A DNA stretch of 64,000 nt from Ricinus communis. Its lineage: Eukaryota > Streptophyta > Magnoliopsida > Malpighiales > Euphorbiaceae. Both the position numbers and the translations under genes were made by a program. The stretch's first letter is position 1. Each line of letters opens with the position of its first letter. This document shows positions 12,690-23,722 of this stretch, piece by piece. The notes beneath the pieces were generated by a model. That model saw nothing but the letters and a program-made list of their open reading frames with translations, did not search any database and was not told where the DNA came from. The stretch covers positions 16,768,489 to 16,832,488 of the forward strand of contig NC_063259.1 in the NCBI RefSeq assembly GCF_019578655.1, in the 5' to 3' direction.

Positions 12690-12920
12690 TTGTATTTTCT
12701 TGGGCGTCCTCTTCCTCTTTTATTGTTAGTGGTGTGCCATCTTTTTTTGGGTGTCCTCGAGCTCTTTTAGGCTTTTCTAGTTCGTGTACGCCATACTCAT
12801 ACTTTCTTGGACGTCCTCTTCCTCTTTTAGAGTAGGTAGTTATGTCACACTCACTTTCATGCTCACCTTTACTATGATCCTCTAAATCTTTTCCTCCTGA
12901 AGAGATTTCATCAAATAAGT
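12690..12920 (-). pseudogene. AT-hook-like coding remnant
   Basis: Read on the minus strand from the solo LTR edge, the frame gives an acidic stretch (KGEHESECD), then KRGRGRPRKYEYG, then KPKRARGHPKKDG. A third copy, NKRGRGRPRKYN followed by a stop, appears in another frame. Each has the basic-RGRP-basic or closely related core of the AT-hook, a minor-groove DNA-binding motif. The upstream part of this frame, if any, would lie right of the inserted LTR (15207-15760), where the minus strand also reads basic, Ser/Pro-rich pieces. I do not recognise the parent protein. It lies between pol and env-like and may be element-borne or captured. Confidence 0.45.
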
Positions 12921-12921
12921 A

Positions 12922-15201
12922 TGTTATGACCCGATCTGTGAGCCCGTGACCGGCCCTAGAGAATAGGTAGGCTTAAGGCCACCAAGACCCGTAGTAAGCC
13001 TTACTAATTAACATTTCAAATGTGCATATAAAAACACAATATTAAACCAATCTGACATGTCATACACAAGTCTCTAACTGGATATTAACAACATTCCACA
13101 ATTTATTACAGACCATATCAAACATAATATATCAGGTATTTTACTGCGAAGAGTCTAGAATTTTAAATAATTAAAAATATAAAAGTGTAAATTAATTATA
13201 ATAGGCCCGATGGAGAAGGAAGTTGGGCTATCAAAGCAGGACGGTAGAGAAACTGTCACCGGAAAAATTAAAATTGAGACTGTCAGCCTCGAGAGTGAAT
13301 TAAAATCATATAATCCTAAAATTATTACAGCTTTTCTAATATAACAATTATTAAATCAGGATATCATGTCATATTATACTAAAATACATGTCATATCATA
13401 ATTCAGAAAGAAAATACAATTGAAATACTTATGGGATGAGTGCCTCAGCAGAACCCTAACCCGCAAGCCTTCCGGATCTCTTACTCCAATAGGTCTGGCG
13501 CCCAGAGAGCGAAGCTCAACCAGAGTCCTTAAATCTAGCATGAACACTTGATTCCCAAATAAGCCGGCGCCCAGAGAGCAACGCTCGACCAGGGGCCTCC
13601 CTCTGGCAGTCAAACTTCCACAGCCTAAAAAGTTATACTCGACCAGGGCAAAACCCAAAAATAATCTTTACTACATGTCTCTGATTAATACCGTTGTGCA
13701 CGCGGTCCTGATGCAATCCATCAGGTGGCATGTTCTATTGTCGCCTCATCCAAATGTCACAATCATAACATATATAATAATTATAAACAATATAAATATA
13801 GGCAAATATAATTTATTCAATAACATATTGAGAATTAAAATCTAGTAGTCTCAAGTGAAGCAAACATGCAAATTATGTGTAATAATAACAATAATATTAA
13901 AATAACATTAAATATGATATTGATAATAACGAAATTAAATTTAGTAATAATAATACTAATAATATTCATAATAATTATTGATCAATTGAAATTACTCATA
14001 ATAACAATAATAATAATTTTAATATTTATTAATCAATTAGTATCGCATTTAATTTAGATACGACAAAGGCACAGTTGATTATATGACTTTAACTCACAGT
14101 TCTGTCGTGCTCTGCAGTCTGCTCCTACGTCTCGGGTGGAGCTGGCTGGATGGACGGGTTATCTATTCATGAAAATACTCAATTAATAAGATATTTTTAA
14201 TTTTTCCTAGCCCTAGACTCCTAGATCAGACTGCCTAAGAAAATTCAGACTCGAAAATTCTACCGAAAATTCGACAGAACCTCCTCTAAAATATGGATGT
14301 TTACCCACTGTATAACGGGTCCAAAACCTGCTAGAAATACTTCAAATATTATGCAATTAATTAACGGGAGTCAAGCGACTAAAACTACATTATTTTTTCC
14401 GACTCCACAACACACCACGATTCACAAAACAACGCAATAATTAATCATACCCATTACTTGTAGCATTTATATTTAAGTCACAAATAATTAAATCTAATTA
14501 AATTAAATTATCCAAAATTGATAATTAATAGCAATAATATTTTTTAAGATTATAAAATAATTTTTAAGTCTCAATAAAATTATACCGAACCGAAAATCCA
14601 AAAATATATGCGTCCGAAAAACACCAGGGTTCAAAAGCTGGTATTGCCAACAGTGTCAGAATTTGAATCTGGAAGTGCCCACGCGAAGCTTGAGTTGCAG
14701 AGAGTTCGAAAACACAAAAGCTTTGCTGAAAACTCGCCGGAAGACACTAGATCGTGGCCGGAAAGGCGCTGTTCCGGTGAGGCTCCACCGAGGCTGTTGG
14801 CGACAGAAAACGATGGGGAAAGCTTGGCTTGGGGGTTTTCAATAATGAGGAGCTTGATTCCGGAGTCGAACAAGCGATTGGTGGAGGATAGGAGCTAGTT
14901 CGGCGTTGGGGTACACTTTTCTCCTCCGGTCGACGTCTGCAGCGGGGGAAAGGAGAAGAGAAAGCAGCATGGTGGCGGGGAGGGGAAAGAAGGACGTTGG
15001 TGGCGGCAACAACTTGTTCAGTTTAGGAAAGGGAAAAAGAAGGGCTGTCGGTGACGGGGGAGAAAAGGGAGGAAGAAGGATGGAAAGATAAAGAAGGGGG
15101 AAAGGAAAAGGGAAGAAAAATGGAAGGAAAATGTTTTTTTAAAATAATATTATTTATTTATTTATTATTTTATTATTATTTTCTTTTTCTCGGGTGTTAC
15201 A
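12922..15201 (-). mobile_element. Solo LTR, large non-coding LTR family, divergent short variant (copy 2)
   Basis: It begins TGTTATGACCCG and ends CGGGTGTTACA on the plus strand, flanked by AAGTA on both sides (12917-12921 and 15202-15206). It shares blocks with the 3-kb LTRs: GTAGTAAGCC, GAGACTGTCAGCCTCGAGAG, GGCGCCCAGAGAGC, GCATGTTCTA and the GGGTCCA region. It is only 2280 bp and diverged, with no counterpart of the long AT-rich tail. It is inserted in the Athila-like element and is therefore younger than it. A GC-rich segment (about 14590-15110) occupies the same relative place as in the other copies. Confidence 0.85.
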
Positions 15202-16117
15202 AAGTACTTCTCTTCATATTTCCTTTCAGAGTTTTCAATTTTCATTATTTTTTCAAGAGTTAGTAGCCTCTCCATTAATCTTGGATAAGCTCTATGATAA
15301 GCATAAAAGGTGTGATTTCTTCAGGCTTAAGGTCGTACTCCGTCCTATGCCTTTTTCTTGGTCGTCAATTTTTGAAAAATCTGGGAGGAGGGAATAGTGT
15401 AGGTGTGGGCATTCTAGCTCTTTCATCTTTACTTGAAGTTAGTTTTGAACTAGATAGGATTGATGGTGAATGGAATGGTGTAGGTGCTCGTCTTCTAATT
15501 TTTTTCAGATTTCCTAGAGGCAAGTCTTGAACTGAGTGGCTTGGACTTAGGTGTAGAATGATTTGATGGTGATGAATGTGGTAGAGAGTTTACCTCCTCC
15601 TTGATGCTTCATTGCCTGCATGATTATTAAAAGCTCTTGAAAAGAAAGGGGATTGTTTAGGGTAGCTCTTAATGAAGGGCAAGAATGGTCTATATATAAT
15701 GTTTTCTTTAATCCAATTTCGTATAAGATTTGGTTATGTCTAGTCATTAGAAACTATAATTCTTATTTAACCCTTAATTACTTGTCCTAATCCTACAAGG
15801 AAACATAAATCCTAGTTCTATATACTTTTTAACATTTATATGCTCAATGATTAAAACTAAATTACCTTTATGTAATACATAGAATCTCATAAATATTTGA
15901 AGCACAATATTAACTAGTAAATTAAGTGTTACCACATAAAGTTTCTCTTTTATACTCGATGATCATGTAGGTGCTAGGATGCTTGAATCTTTTCCAAGTT
16001 TCTAAAAACAATAAGAAAAAGAATACTTAAAATGAAAACTTATATAATAAAAATATAAAAGATATAATATATAAGTGGTAAATTTATTGTCTATAGCTAG
16101 ACATTGATGAAGTTGTT
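15202..16117 (-). other. Athila-like internal region right of the nested solo LTR
   Basis: It continues the element after the nested LTR up to the end of pol. The minus strand gives only short pieces, several rich in Ser, Pro, Lys and Arg, with stops between them. No family was recognised. It may be the upstream half of the AT-hook-containing remnant. Confidence 0.4.
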
Positions 16118-17760
16118 TCAAATTGGTAGTGCCTCAATGCACTCCACTTCATATCCATAGGCCATTCCTTCAAAGTATGGCTTTAAACGATGGCCATTAA
16201 TTTTGAATCGTTCTTGAGTCTTAATGTTACGTAATTCCACCGCACCATGAGGAAAATCGTTATTACTTTGAAGGGGCCGTTCCATCTTGATCTAAGTTTT
16301 CCTAAAAAAATTTAAAATATGAGCTAAATAATAGAACTTTCATTCTAGGGATAAAAGATTTACAAAGTAAATTCTTATCGTGTTGCCTCTTGATCCTTTC
16401 TTTGTATAGTTTGACATTCTCATCTCACTATGCATTTCTTTTAGCTCGTTTAGTGCAATAGGTGCTCTTCACCCGCTTTGGTTAAGTCCATATTAAACTC
16501 CTTAATAGCCCAGTATGCTTTATGTTCTAATTTGATCGGTAAATAGCAAGCTTTGCCATACACTAATCTATAAGAACTCATTCCAATTGGTGTTTTATAG
16601 TTGTGCGATATGCCCAAAGGGCATTGTTCAAGTGTAGCCCAATCTTTTCTAGATTAGCTCATTGATTTCTCAAGTATTGACTTAATTTCCATATTGCTAA
16701 CTTCCACCTATCGTGACGTTTGTAGGTGATAAGGAGTTGCAACTCTATGAGTTACTTCATATTTTTTAAGTAAGGCGCTAAATGCCTTGTTACAAAAATG
16801 TGTTCTTTCATCACTAATGATTGCTCTAAGCATTCCAAACCTGCTAAAAATATTGTCCTTTACGAATTTACATACAATATTAGCATCATTAGTTCGAGTA
16901 GCTATTGCTTCTACCCATTTAGACGCATATTTAACAGCAACAAGTATATATTCATAACCATGAGAAGGTGGAAATGGTCCCATAAAATCAATGCTCCACA
17001 CATCAAACAGTTAAACAACAAGATTAAAAGTTTGAAGTATTTCAGTTCGTTTACTACTATTCCCCCCTTCTTTGGCATCTATCACATTTAGCACAAAAAA
17101 CATGAGCATCCTTAAATTACAAAGGCTAGAAGAAACCTGATTATAGAACCTTATAGGTTGTTTTCTTATCACCAAAATGACCTCCACAATGGATTCCATG
17201 GTAAAAGGCCATAATGCTTTGTTGCTCATCTTCAGGAATACATCTTCTAATCATTTAATTAGAACAATGTTTAAATAAATACGTTTCATCCCAATAATAA
17301 TGCCTACACACAGATAAAAATCTTTTCTTTTTTTGCCATGTTAAGTTAGATTTCATAATACCACATGCCAAATAGTTTACAATGTCAGCATACCATGGCT
17401 CATGATTCACCACAAATAATTGTTCATTAAAGAAAGTCTTATTAATTACCTTTTTAGAACCAAAATTATCAAAATCAGAAATCAACCTCGAAAGGTAATC
17501 AACAACTAGATTTTCACTTCTTTTTTTTAATCTTTTATCTCTATATCAAATTCTTGCAATAAGAGCACCTACCTAATAAGCCGTAGTTTAGCATTAGGCT
17601 TAGTTAAAAGATATCTCAAAGCTGCATGATCTGAATGCATAATAGCTTTAGATCCCACCAAGTAAGATTTGAATTTGTCTAGTGAAAATACAACAATTAG
17701 AAATTCTTTTTCAGTTGTTCAATAGCTCATTTGGGCATCATCAAGAGTTTTGCTAGTATA
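16118..17760 (-). pseudogene. Athila-like pol: RNase H tail and integrase, broken
   Basis: The clearest piece (17001-16708) reads [20 protein letters not shown], then [14 protein letters not shown] and [13 protein letters not shown], the core of a Ty3-gypsy integrase with the first two acidic residues of the D,D-35-E triad. Upstream pieces (17485-17255 and 17229-17011) cover the region before and around the zinc-binding N-terminal domain and are frameshifted. The C-terminus ends ...KPYFEGMAYGYEVECIEALPI before a stop at 16118-16120, wording typical of Athila pol. The enzyme would insert cDNA into the host chromosome. Stops and frameshifts rule out function. Confidence 0.8.
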
Positions 17761-17790
17761 ATATATTAAGTGTAAAGCTTTATCAACTCT

Positions 17791-18824
17791 TTAGCCTAGA
17801 ACTTTTCCTATAGCATAATCATATGCATCACACATTATCTCAAAGGGAAGAGACCAATCAAGTGCCATAATAACAGGTGAACTAGTTAATCTTTCTTTCA
17901 AAGTATTAAAAGCAGAAATGCATGCATCATCAAAGACAAAGTTAACATCTTTAGCCATAAATTTAGTTAAAGAATGAGCAATTTTGAAAAAGTCTTTAGT
18001 AAAACGCCTATAAAATCCTGCATAGCTAAGAAAACTTCTAATACCTTTTATTGAAGTAGGAGGGGGCAATTTGGTAATTAAATTAATTTTTGCCTTGTCG
18101 ACTTTAATACCTTTACTAGAAACTATATGTCTTAGCACAATACCATGTTTAACCATGAAATGACTTTTTCTAACTCAAAGTTAAGTTACATTCAATGCAT
18201 CTCTCAAGAACACGATTCAGATTATTTAGACATGCATTAAATAAGGAGCCAAAAACTGAAAAATTATCCATAAATACTTTGATGCAGTCTTCTAACATAT
18301 TAGAAAAAAATAGAAAACATACATCTTTGGAATGTTGTAGGAGCATTGCAAAGTCCAAAAGGCATCCTACAAAACGCAAAAGTTCTAAAGATCATTCTTT
18401 TGTCTTTTCTTGATCTTCAGGTGTAATGGGGTATTTTATAATATCCTGAAAGTCCATTAGAAAAATAGTAAAATTCATGTCTTGCTAAACGCTCTACTAT
18501 TTGATCAATAAAAGAAAGAGGAAAATGATCATTCTTTGTTGCAGTGTTTAACTTCTTATAATCAATATACATTCTCCACCCTGTATTCATTCTTGTGAGA
18601 ACTAACTTCCCTTTTTCATTCTTAACAACTATTATACCCGGCTTTTTAGGCACTACATGAACAGGGCTTACCCAATTACTATCAAGTATAGGGTATATAA
18701 TACCCTCATCCAATAATTTTTGGACTTTCTCTTTTATTACCTCTTTCATGTTAGGATTAAGTCGTCTTTGTGTATCTCTAACAACTTTGAAATTTTCCTC
18801 TAAAATAATTTTGTGCATACACAT
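17791..18824 (-). pseudogene. Athila-like pol: reverse transcriptase, broken, FMDN at the active site
   Basis: The piece 18824-18417 contains VSPVHVVPKKPG and MYIDYKKLNTATKNDHFPL, the fingers/palm start of a Ty3-gypsy reverse transcriptase. The next piece (18379-18170) holds FMDNFSVFG where active enzymes have FMDD or YxDD, so the second catalytic Asp is Asn. The third (18156-17791) runs from GIVLRHIVSSKGI through FLSYAGFYRRFTKDF to FEIMCDAYDYAIGKVLG, which is the RT connection and the start of RNase H. The three pieces lie in different frames. Confidence 0.8.
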
Positions 18825-19001
18825 TGTTGGACTAATACCCTTAATGTCAGAAATTTCCTACTCAATAGCTTTTTTAAGCCTTCTTAATTCTCTAATAGTT
18901 GTCTCTTCCTTTAAAGGAGAAATATCAGAAGCTACAATTACTGGGTATGTATTCCCTTCTCTCAAGAAGACATATTTGAATGTGTTAGGCAACTCCTTAA
19001 G

Positions 19002-19835
19002 CTAAACTTTAGGTAGTTTATTAATAATTTCTAATTCTATTCCAATGGGGGAATCTAAAGGTTCAATAGTGCTTTCATCAAGTGACACTAGAATAGCTTC
19101 ATCTAACTTATCATGTAAGTCTAAGACTTCTACATCTAAGTTTTCTTTAAATTTTTCCAATGTTAATGCAACTTCTAACTTATCATCCTTATCCTGTAAA
19201 CATGTTTCATAAATAAAATAACCCATAGAATCAACATATGAATATTCATCAATTGAAGTGCTAGGAGATATAGTTAGAGAATCAAACACTTTAAATTCTA
19301 TAGTCTCTCACAAAACTGTCAAATTCAGCTTCCCATTTTGCGTGTCAATAACTGACTTAGTAGTTGCCATGAAAGGTCTACCAAGGAGTATTGTTTGCTC
19401 ATTATCTCTTGCTGATGTATTTTCCATGTTAATAACCATAAAGTCTACAAGGATTATCAGTTTTCCTACTTGAATTAGCAAATCTTCCACTATGCCTCTT
19501 GGATACTTAATCAACCTATCAACCAGTTGTAGAGACATGGTAGTTGGATTCAATTCTCTTAAGCCAAGTTGTGCATATATTTAATGTGACATTAAGTTGA
19601 TGCATGCTCCGAAATCTAATATGGCTTTAGCAACTTTTTTATCTCTCATTGTAATATCGCTGGCAAAACTCCCAGGGTCTTTCATCTTAGATGGTAATTG
19701 TTGTTGGAGAACTGCATTTGCTATTTTAGATACCATAACTTTTTCATTATTCCCATATCTCCTCTTGTTGGAATTAAGTTCCTTGAAGAATTTAGCAGAA
19801 GCTGGCATATTCCTAATAACATCCAACAAAGGCAA
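19002..19835 (-). pseudogene. Athila-like protease region and linker, broken
   Basis: The 19835-19581 piece ends KAILDFGACINLMS, matching the D-[SFL]-G-A active-site box of retroviral-type aspartic proteases in Athila. The following piece (19553-19308) has RGIVEDLLIQVGKL and LGRPFMATTKSVID, the protease flap and C-terminal region. The 19289-19002 piece is an acidic linker before RT. Pieces are out of frame with one another. Confidence 0.7.
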
Positions 19836-21604
19836 ATTAATGTTAACTTTAAAAAGTATATCGAAAATTTGAGAAAATTGTTTATCCTATTTGCTTTCTT
19901 TCAATCTATTCGGGAATAGAATAGGAGGTTTATAAGGCTCAACTGCCTTATAAAACTCAGGTCCTGAAAATGCCTCATTGTCTTTCTTTTTCTGCCTAAG
20001 ATTGGGCTCTACTCTTCCTTCTTTCTATAAACCTCCTTTAGTTATTTTCACATTAATTAGTCCATTTTCTTTTATTGTACCTGCATAAGAAGAATCTTTC
20101 TCGATTAAATTTTCAACATTATTATCAAATAACTCGTCATCCTTAAGAACAATGGTTGTTTTAGTTTGCTGAGGTCGACTTGGTAATTTTTCTTTCTTAT
20201 CTTTTTGTACAGCTTCAGCAATCTGCCCAATGTGAGTTTCCAATCGCTTCATTGAAGCTTCTATGGAATCAGTTTTCTTTTCGTTCCTCTCCATTCTATC
20301 ATGGGTAGCTATCATAAGAGATTGGAGTGTTTCCTAAAAATTTGATTTTCTTTGAGGGGCTTGTCCTTGATTAGAGAATGGAGAATTTTGATTCCTTGGG
20401 TATTGAGGCTCTTGATTTTGATATTAGAGCTGATTTTGGTTCCTCGGTATTTAGGGTGGATTTTAATCATTATTTCTCTAGAAAAATTTGGATGGTTTCT
20501 CCATCATGGATTGTAAGTGTAGGAGTATAGGTTATTTCTAGGTGGCCTTAAGATACCATCAAATTAACCTGTTTATAATCATTTCCTGCATAAGTCTCAT
20601 AAGATGAGCAAACATTAGCACCATGATCATAAACACCACATATACCACATACCTTGTTGCTTTGTACATTCTTAGTTGCAGCAAGTATCCTAAATTGTTT
20701 AGTTAATTCAGCTATTTGCTTAGCCATCTCATTATTAGACACAATTTCATTCACTCCTACTCTTTTTGTTCTCACACTCTTTTGTTATGAATTTGTTCAA
20801 AACATGTCAAAGATATCATAAACCTCATCAGTAGTTTTTTCTAACATAGCACCCCCAGTTGCATTATCAAACATATATTGATATTGTTGTGTTAGACCAT
20901 CATAAAATGAATGATTGGTTATAAGAAGTGGGTATCCATAGTGTGGGCATTGTAGTAAAAGTAATTTGAAGCGTCTCATGCTTCATGAAAGGATTCATAT
21001 CATTTTGATAAAAGTTAGAAATTTCAGTCCTTAATTCTTTGGTCTTTTGATGTGAGTAAAATTTACTCATGAATTTTTTTATAAACTTCATTCTAAGTTC
21101 TCAAAAAATTACGAGGCAAGGTCATTAACCAAGCCTTCACTTTCTCTTTTAATGAGTAAGGAAAATATCTCATTTTTAATTGGTCTTCATTTAGTCCAGA
21201 TGATGGGAATGTACGAACTATGGCATAAAATTTCCTAATAAATGTTAATGCATCTTCACTAGGCATATCATAAAATGAAGGAAGTATATTAAAATGAATG
21301 TTCTTAAGTTCATAATTCCTAGATGCATCATCTAGAACATGCATGAAGTAGTGTTACCAATTATGGGACGAACTTAATCCTTCATAGCCATTCGCCTTTA
21401 AGCTGCAACTTCTCTTTGGTCATTAGCTATTATTTCAACTTCTCCTTCAAATTTTTGTTCTAGTTTTTCTTCAAATTCTTCTTCTCTTGAAGGTACAAAC
21501 TCACTTTCTACTTCTTGGTCCCCTTCTGCCTTTTTAATAGCTGATCTCAAGTTGTAGGAATTTTAAGTTGATGAATCACCTGATCTTATTTTTCTGCTAG
21601 GCAT
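19836..21604 (-). pseudogene. Athila-like gag, broken
   Basis: The start is put at 21604 (ATG), 166 bp inside the primer-site LTR, reading MPSRKIRSGDSST. Capsid-type pieces follow: 21344-21093 with FTFIRKFYAIV-like sequence and LKEKVKAWLMTLP, then 21091-20797. At 20775-20548 there is a zinc knuckle, CGICGVYDHGANVC, with the full C-x2-C-x4-H-x4-C spacing. 20315-20025 is a charged coiled-coil-like stretch (MERNEKKTDSIEASMKRLE). The protein would coat element RNA. Several stops and frameshifts are present. Confidence 0.75.
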
Positions 21605-21742
21605 ACAAACTCAAAGGAAAAGTTTCAAATTTATAAAACTTAAAAATAAAATTTAAAGATAAAATAAAACACAGAAACTTGCGACACACAAAAATAAAAG
21701 AAATAAAACTCAACAATTAATCAAATTTAATATTGACATAAT

Positions 21743-21760
21743 CCTTCGGCAACGACGCTA
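21743..21760 (-). other. Primer-binding site, tRNA-Asp type (degenerate)
   Basis: The plus strand reads CCTTCGGCAACGACGCTA, close to the 3' end of plant tRNA-Asp (CCCCGGCAACGGCGCCA). It sits nine bases inside the right LTR, on the correct side for a minus-strand element. tRNA-Asp priming is typical of Athila. Confidence 0.75.
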
Positions 21761-21769
21761 AAAACTTGA

Positions 21770-23019
21770 TGTCTCAAACTTAATACTTGCAAGTGTACGA
21801 ATCGAATGATAGTGCTGGCAAGTTCACCACGAGGTCAATCTCATAAGAAATTATAGAGTATTATTATAAAGATCAACTATCACATAAAATATTAAAAATA
21901 AATCTAAACGCTCTAAGCCAATGTTTTGAGAATGATTTTAAGGTTTATGAAAGAAATTAAATAACTAGAAAATAAATATACAACTGAAATGATTAATGTA
22001 AACTATATGATAAAATACCATTTAGTCTAGCTTATACTTAGTAATTCCCTTATTTCTTTTAAGTTCAAATCTAATGAATGAGATGGTGATGTGTCTTTTT
22101 TCTAGGTCACTCAAGATAATGATGCAACCTAGGTTTTTTTTATACCAACATAGATTAAAGTAAATATAATGTTTCCAATACTTTTAACCTAAAGATTCTC
22201 ATAACAAATATTACTATTAAATTGATGTAATGGTCAACCAATGATAATAGATTAAACTAATACATGTATGAAAGTAAAGATATCATTCATTAAACTCATA
22301 ATATATAATGTTCATATATAAATACAAAAAGTCAAACCAGACACTTATTGAACTTAGTCTGACATATTTAATCCAATGGTCATAGTAATTAAATAGAAAG
22401 ACATAAAATATATAAAACAAAAAAATTAAAATTCTCTCAAAATTTAGAAGTTTTTTAAGGAATGAAGAAGATTGATAGTCACTCTACATGTCCTAAAAAG
22501 CTTCTTTGATTCTTGAAAGAATAATGCAAAAACTAAGTAAATATTGTAAAAGATGAATTTTAAGGAATTCGCAGAGAGAAGAATAATTGATCCCCTTCTC
22601 TTGTTTAATTGACCTCTACTTCTTGTAGAAATTTCTTTTATAGAGTCATTATCTCAGCATAATACCACTATAGTTATCCTTTTAAATGTCATAAACAAAA
22701 TAAACAACTAACGAGATAGTTATCCTTAATCACATTATAACTAATTAATTTCCCTTCGTGGGCCTTGTTAAATTCAACCAAGCCTGCAATTTTGGTAATC
22801 CACATGTCTTTATTCCAAGTCTTTTACTGCAGCAGTCCAATTAAAGTCCACTCATGCATTTTTTAGCTCATATTTTCTCTTTTTGGCTATTAGTACCTGA
22901 AATTAGATAAAAAGACTAAAGTGAGGTAAAAAGCACATATTTCTATATATTATGTATATAAAATATATCAATAAATTATTAAAATATCTTAGTTATATAC
23001 ATATAATATGAACTTGTCA
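21770..23019 (-). repeat. Athila-like 5' LTR
   Basis: It begins TGTCTCAAACTTAATAC and ends ATATGAACTTGTCA on the plus strand. It aligns with 7838-9076 throughout, with many substitutions and small indels. It is next to the primer site and is therefore the 5' LTR of the minus-strand element. Confidence 0.8.
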
Positions 23020-23068
23020 TCCAACAATGATGAACAAAAATTAATGTTTTAATAGTGATACTCAAAAC

Positions 23069-23231
23069 ATTGTACAACAAAAACAACAACAACAACAAGA
23101 ACAAAAAGAATAATAATAATAATAATAATTACTTTGTACAACAACAAGAACAAGAATAATAATAATAATAATAATAACAACAAATTTGTACAACAACAAC
23201 TTTGTACAACAACAAGAAAAACAACAACAAC

Positions 23232-23277
<46 letters not shown>

Positions 23278-23280
23278 GTA

Positions 23281-23322
<42 letters not shown>

Positions 23323-23430
23323 GTAATAGCAATAATAGTAATAATAGTAATAATAGTAATAATAATAATAATAACAATAATAATAATTATTATTATAATT
23401 ATAATACTAATAATAATAAAAATAATTTAG
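23069..23430. repeat. AAC then AAT trinucleotide microsatellite
   Basis: AAC/ACA-type repeats interleaved with TTTGTACAACAACAA units (about 23069-23230) pass into a long AAT run with occasional AGT interruptions (to about 23430). It lies just outside the 5' LTR of the Athila-like element. The TTTGTACAACAACAA phrase repeats three times (about 23132, 23185 and 23202). Confidence 0.95.
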
Positions 23431-23722
23431 TCTTTAAGGCCTAACGCCTCCTTTCTTGCTTAGGAAAACAAATAGATTTCTAAGCAATAGATATGCATTT
23501 CCTTTGAGTTTGCCCTAATCATAAGTAATCTTTGCATTTTGCATCGATACTCTTAATAATTGACTTGAGAAGAATAAAAATAGACCTTAATAGACCTACA
23601 TTCTTTGTAGCACAGAGGATTTATTTGAATTTTTAATCTAATGCAGTCTATAGTTTGTAAGTTTTACTGGAAATGCCTTTCTCAATCAAAATTAGAAACA
23701 CTAATCTGAGGGAATTTATCTA

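Larger units (their letters stand above)
11627..12921 (-). other. Athila-like internal region left of the nested solo LTR
   Basis: It connects the env-like ORF to the nested solo LTR. It contains a GC-rich island (about 11960-12370) and, next to the LTR, a minus-strand frame with AT-hook-like motifs (about 12690-12920). The remainder is AT-rich without a recognised product. Confidence 0.5.
7838..23019 (-). mobile_element. Degenerate Athila-like Ty3-gypsy retrotransposon
   Basis: Two related LTRs (7838-9076 and 21770-23019) bracket a minus-strand internal region. From the right this holds a tRNA-Asp-type primer site, a broken gag-pol (21604-16118), an unassigned region with AT-hook-like codons, and a broken env-like ORF (11626-10460). 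That order, the primer tRNA and the integrase and pol C-terminus wording are typical of the Athila lineage. The 15.2-kb span includes a 2.28-kb solo LTR inserted later (12922-15201). Five-base flanks (AATGA on the left, TCCAA on the right) do not match, so the target duplication has decayed or one end has changed. Many stops and frameshifts and clearly diverged LTRs mark it as old and inactive. Confidence 0.85.

Noticed and set aside
13866..14057. Plus-strand 63-codon frame rich in Ile and Asn
   Set aside because: Low-complexity AT-rich LTR sequence, on the strand opposite to the element, with no family resemblance.
23020..23024. A target duplication for the Athila-like element
   Set aside because: The flanking pentamers (AATGA on the left, TCCAA on the right) do not match. 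AATGA does occur six bases farther right, but no LTR alignment supports moving the boundary.
23129..23444. Frames of poly-Leu, poly-Asn and poly-Ile
   Set aside because: They are translations of the AAT/AAC microsatellite.
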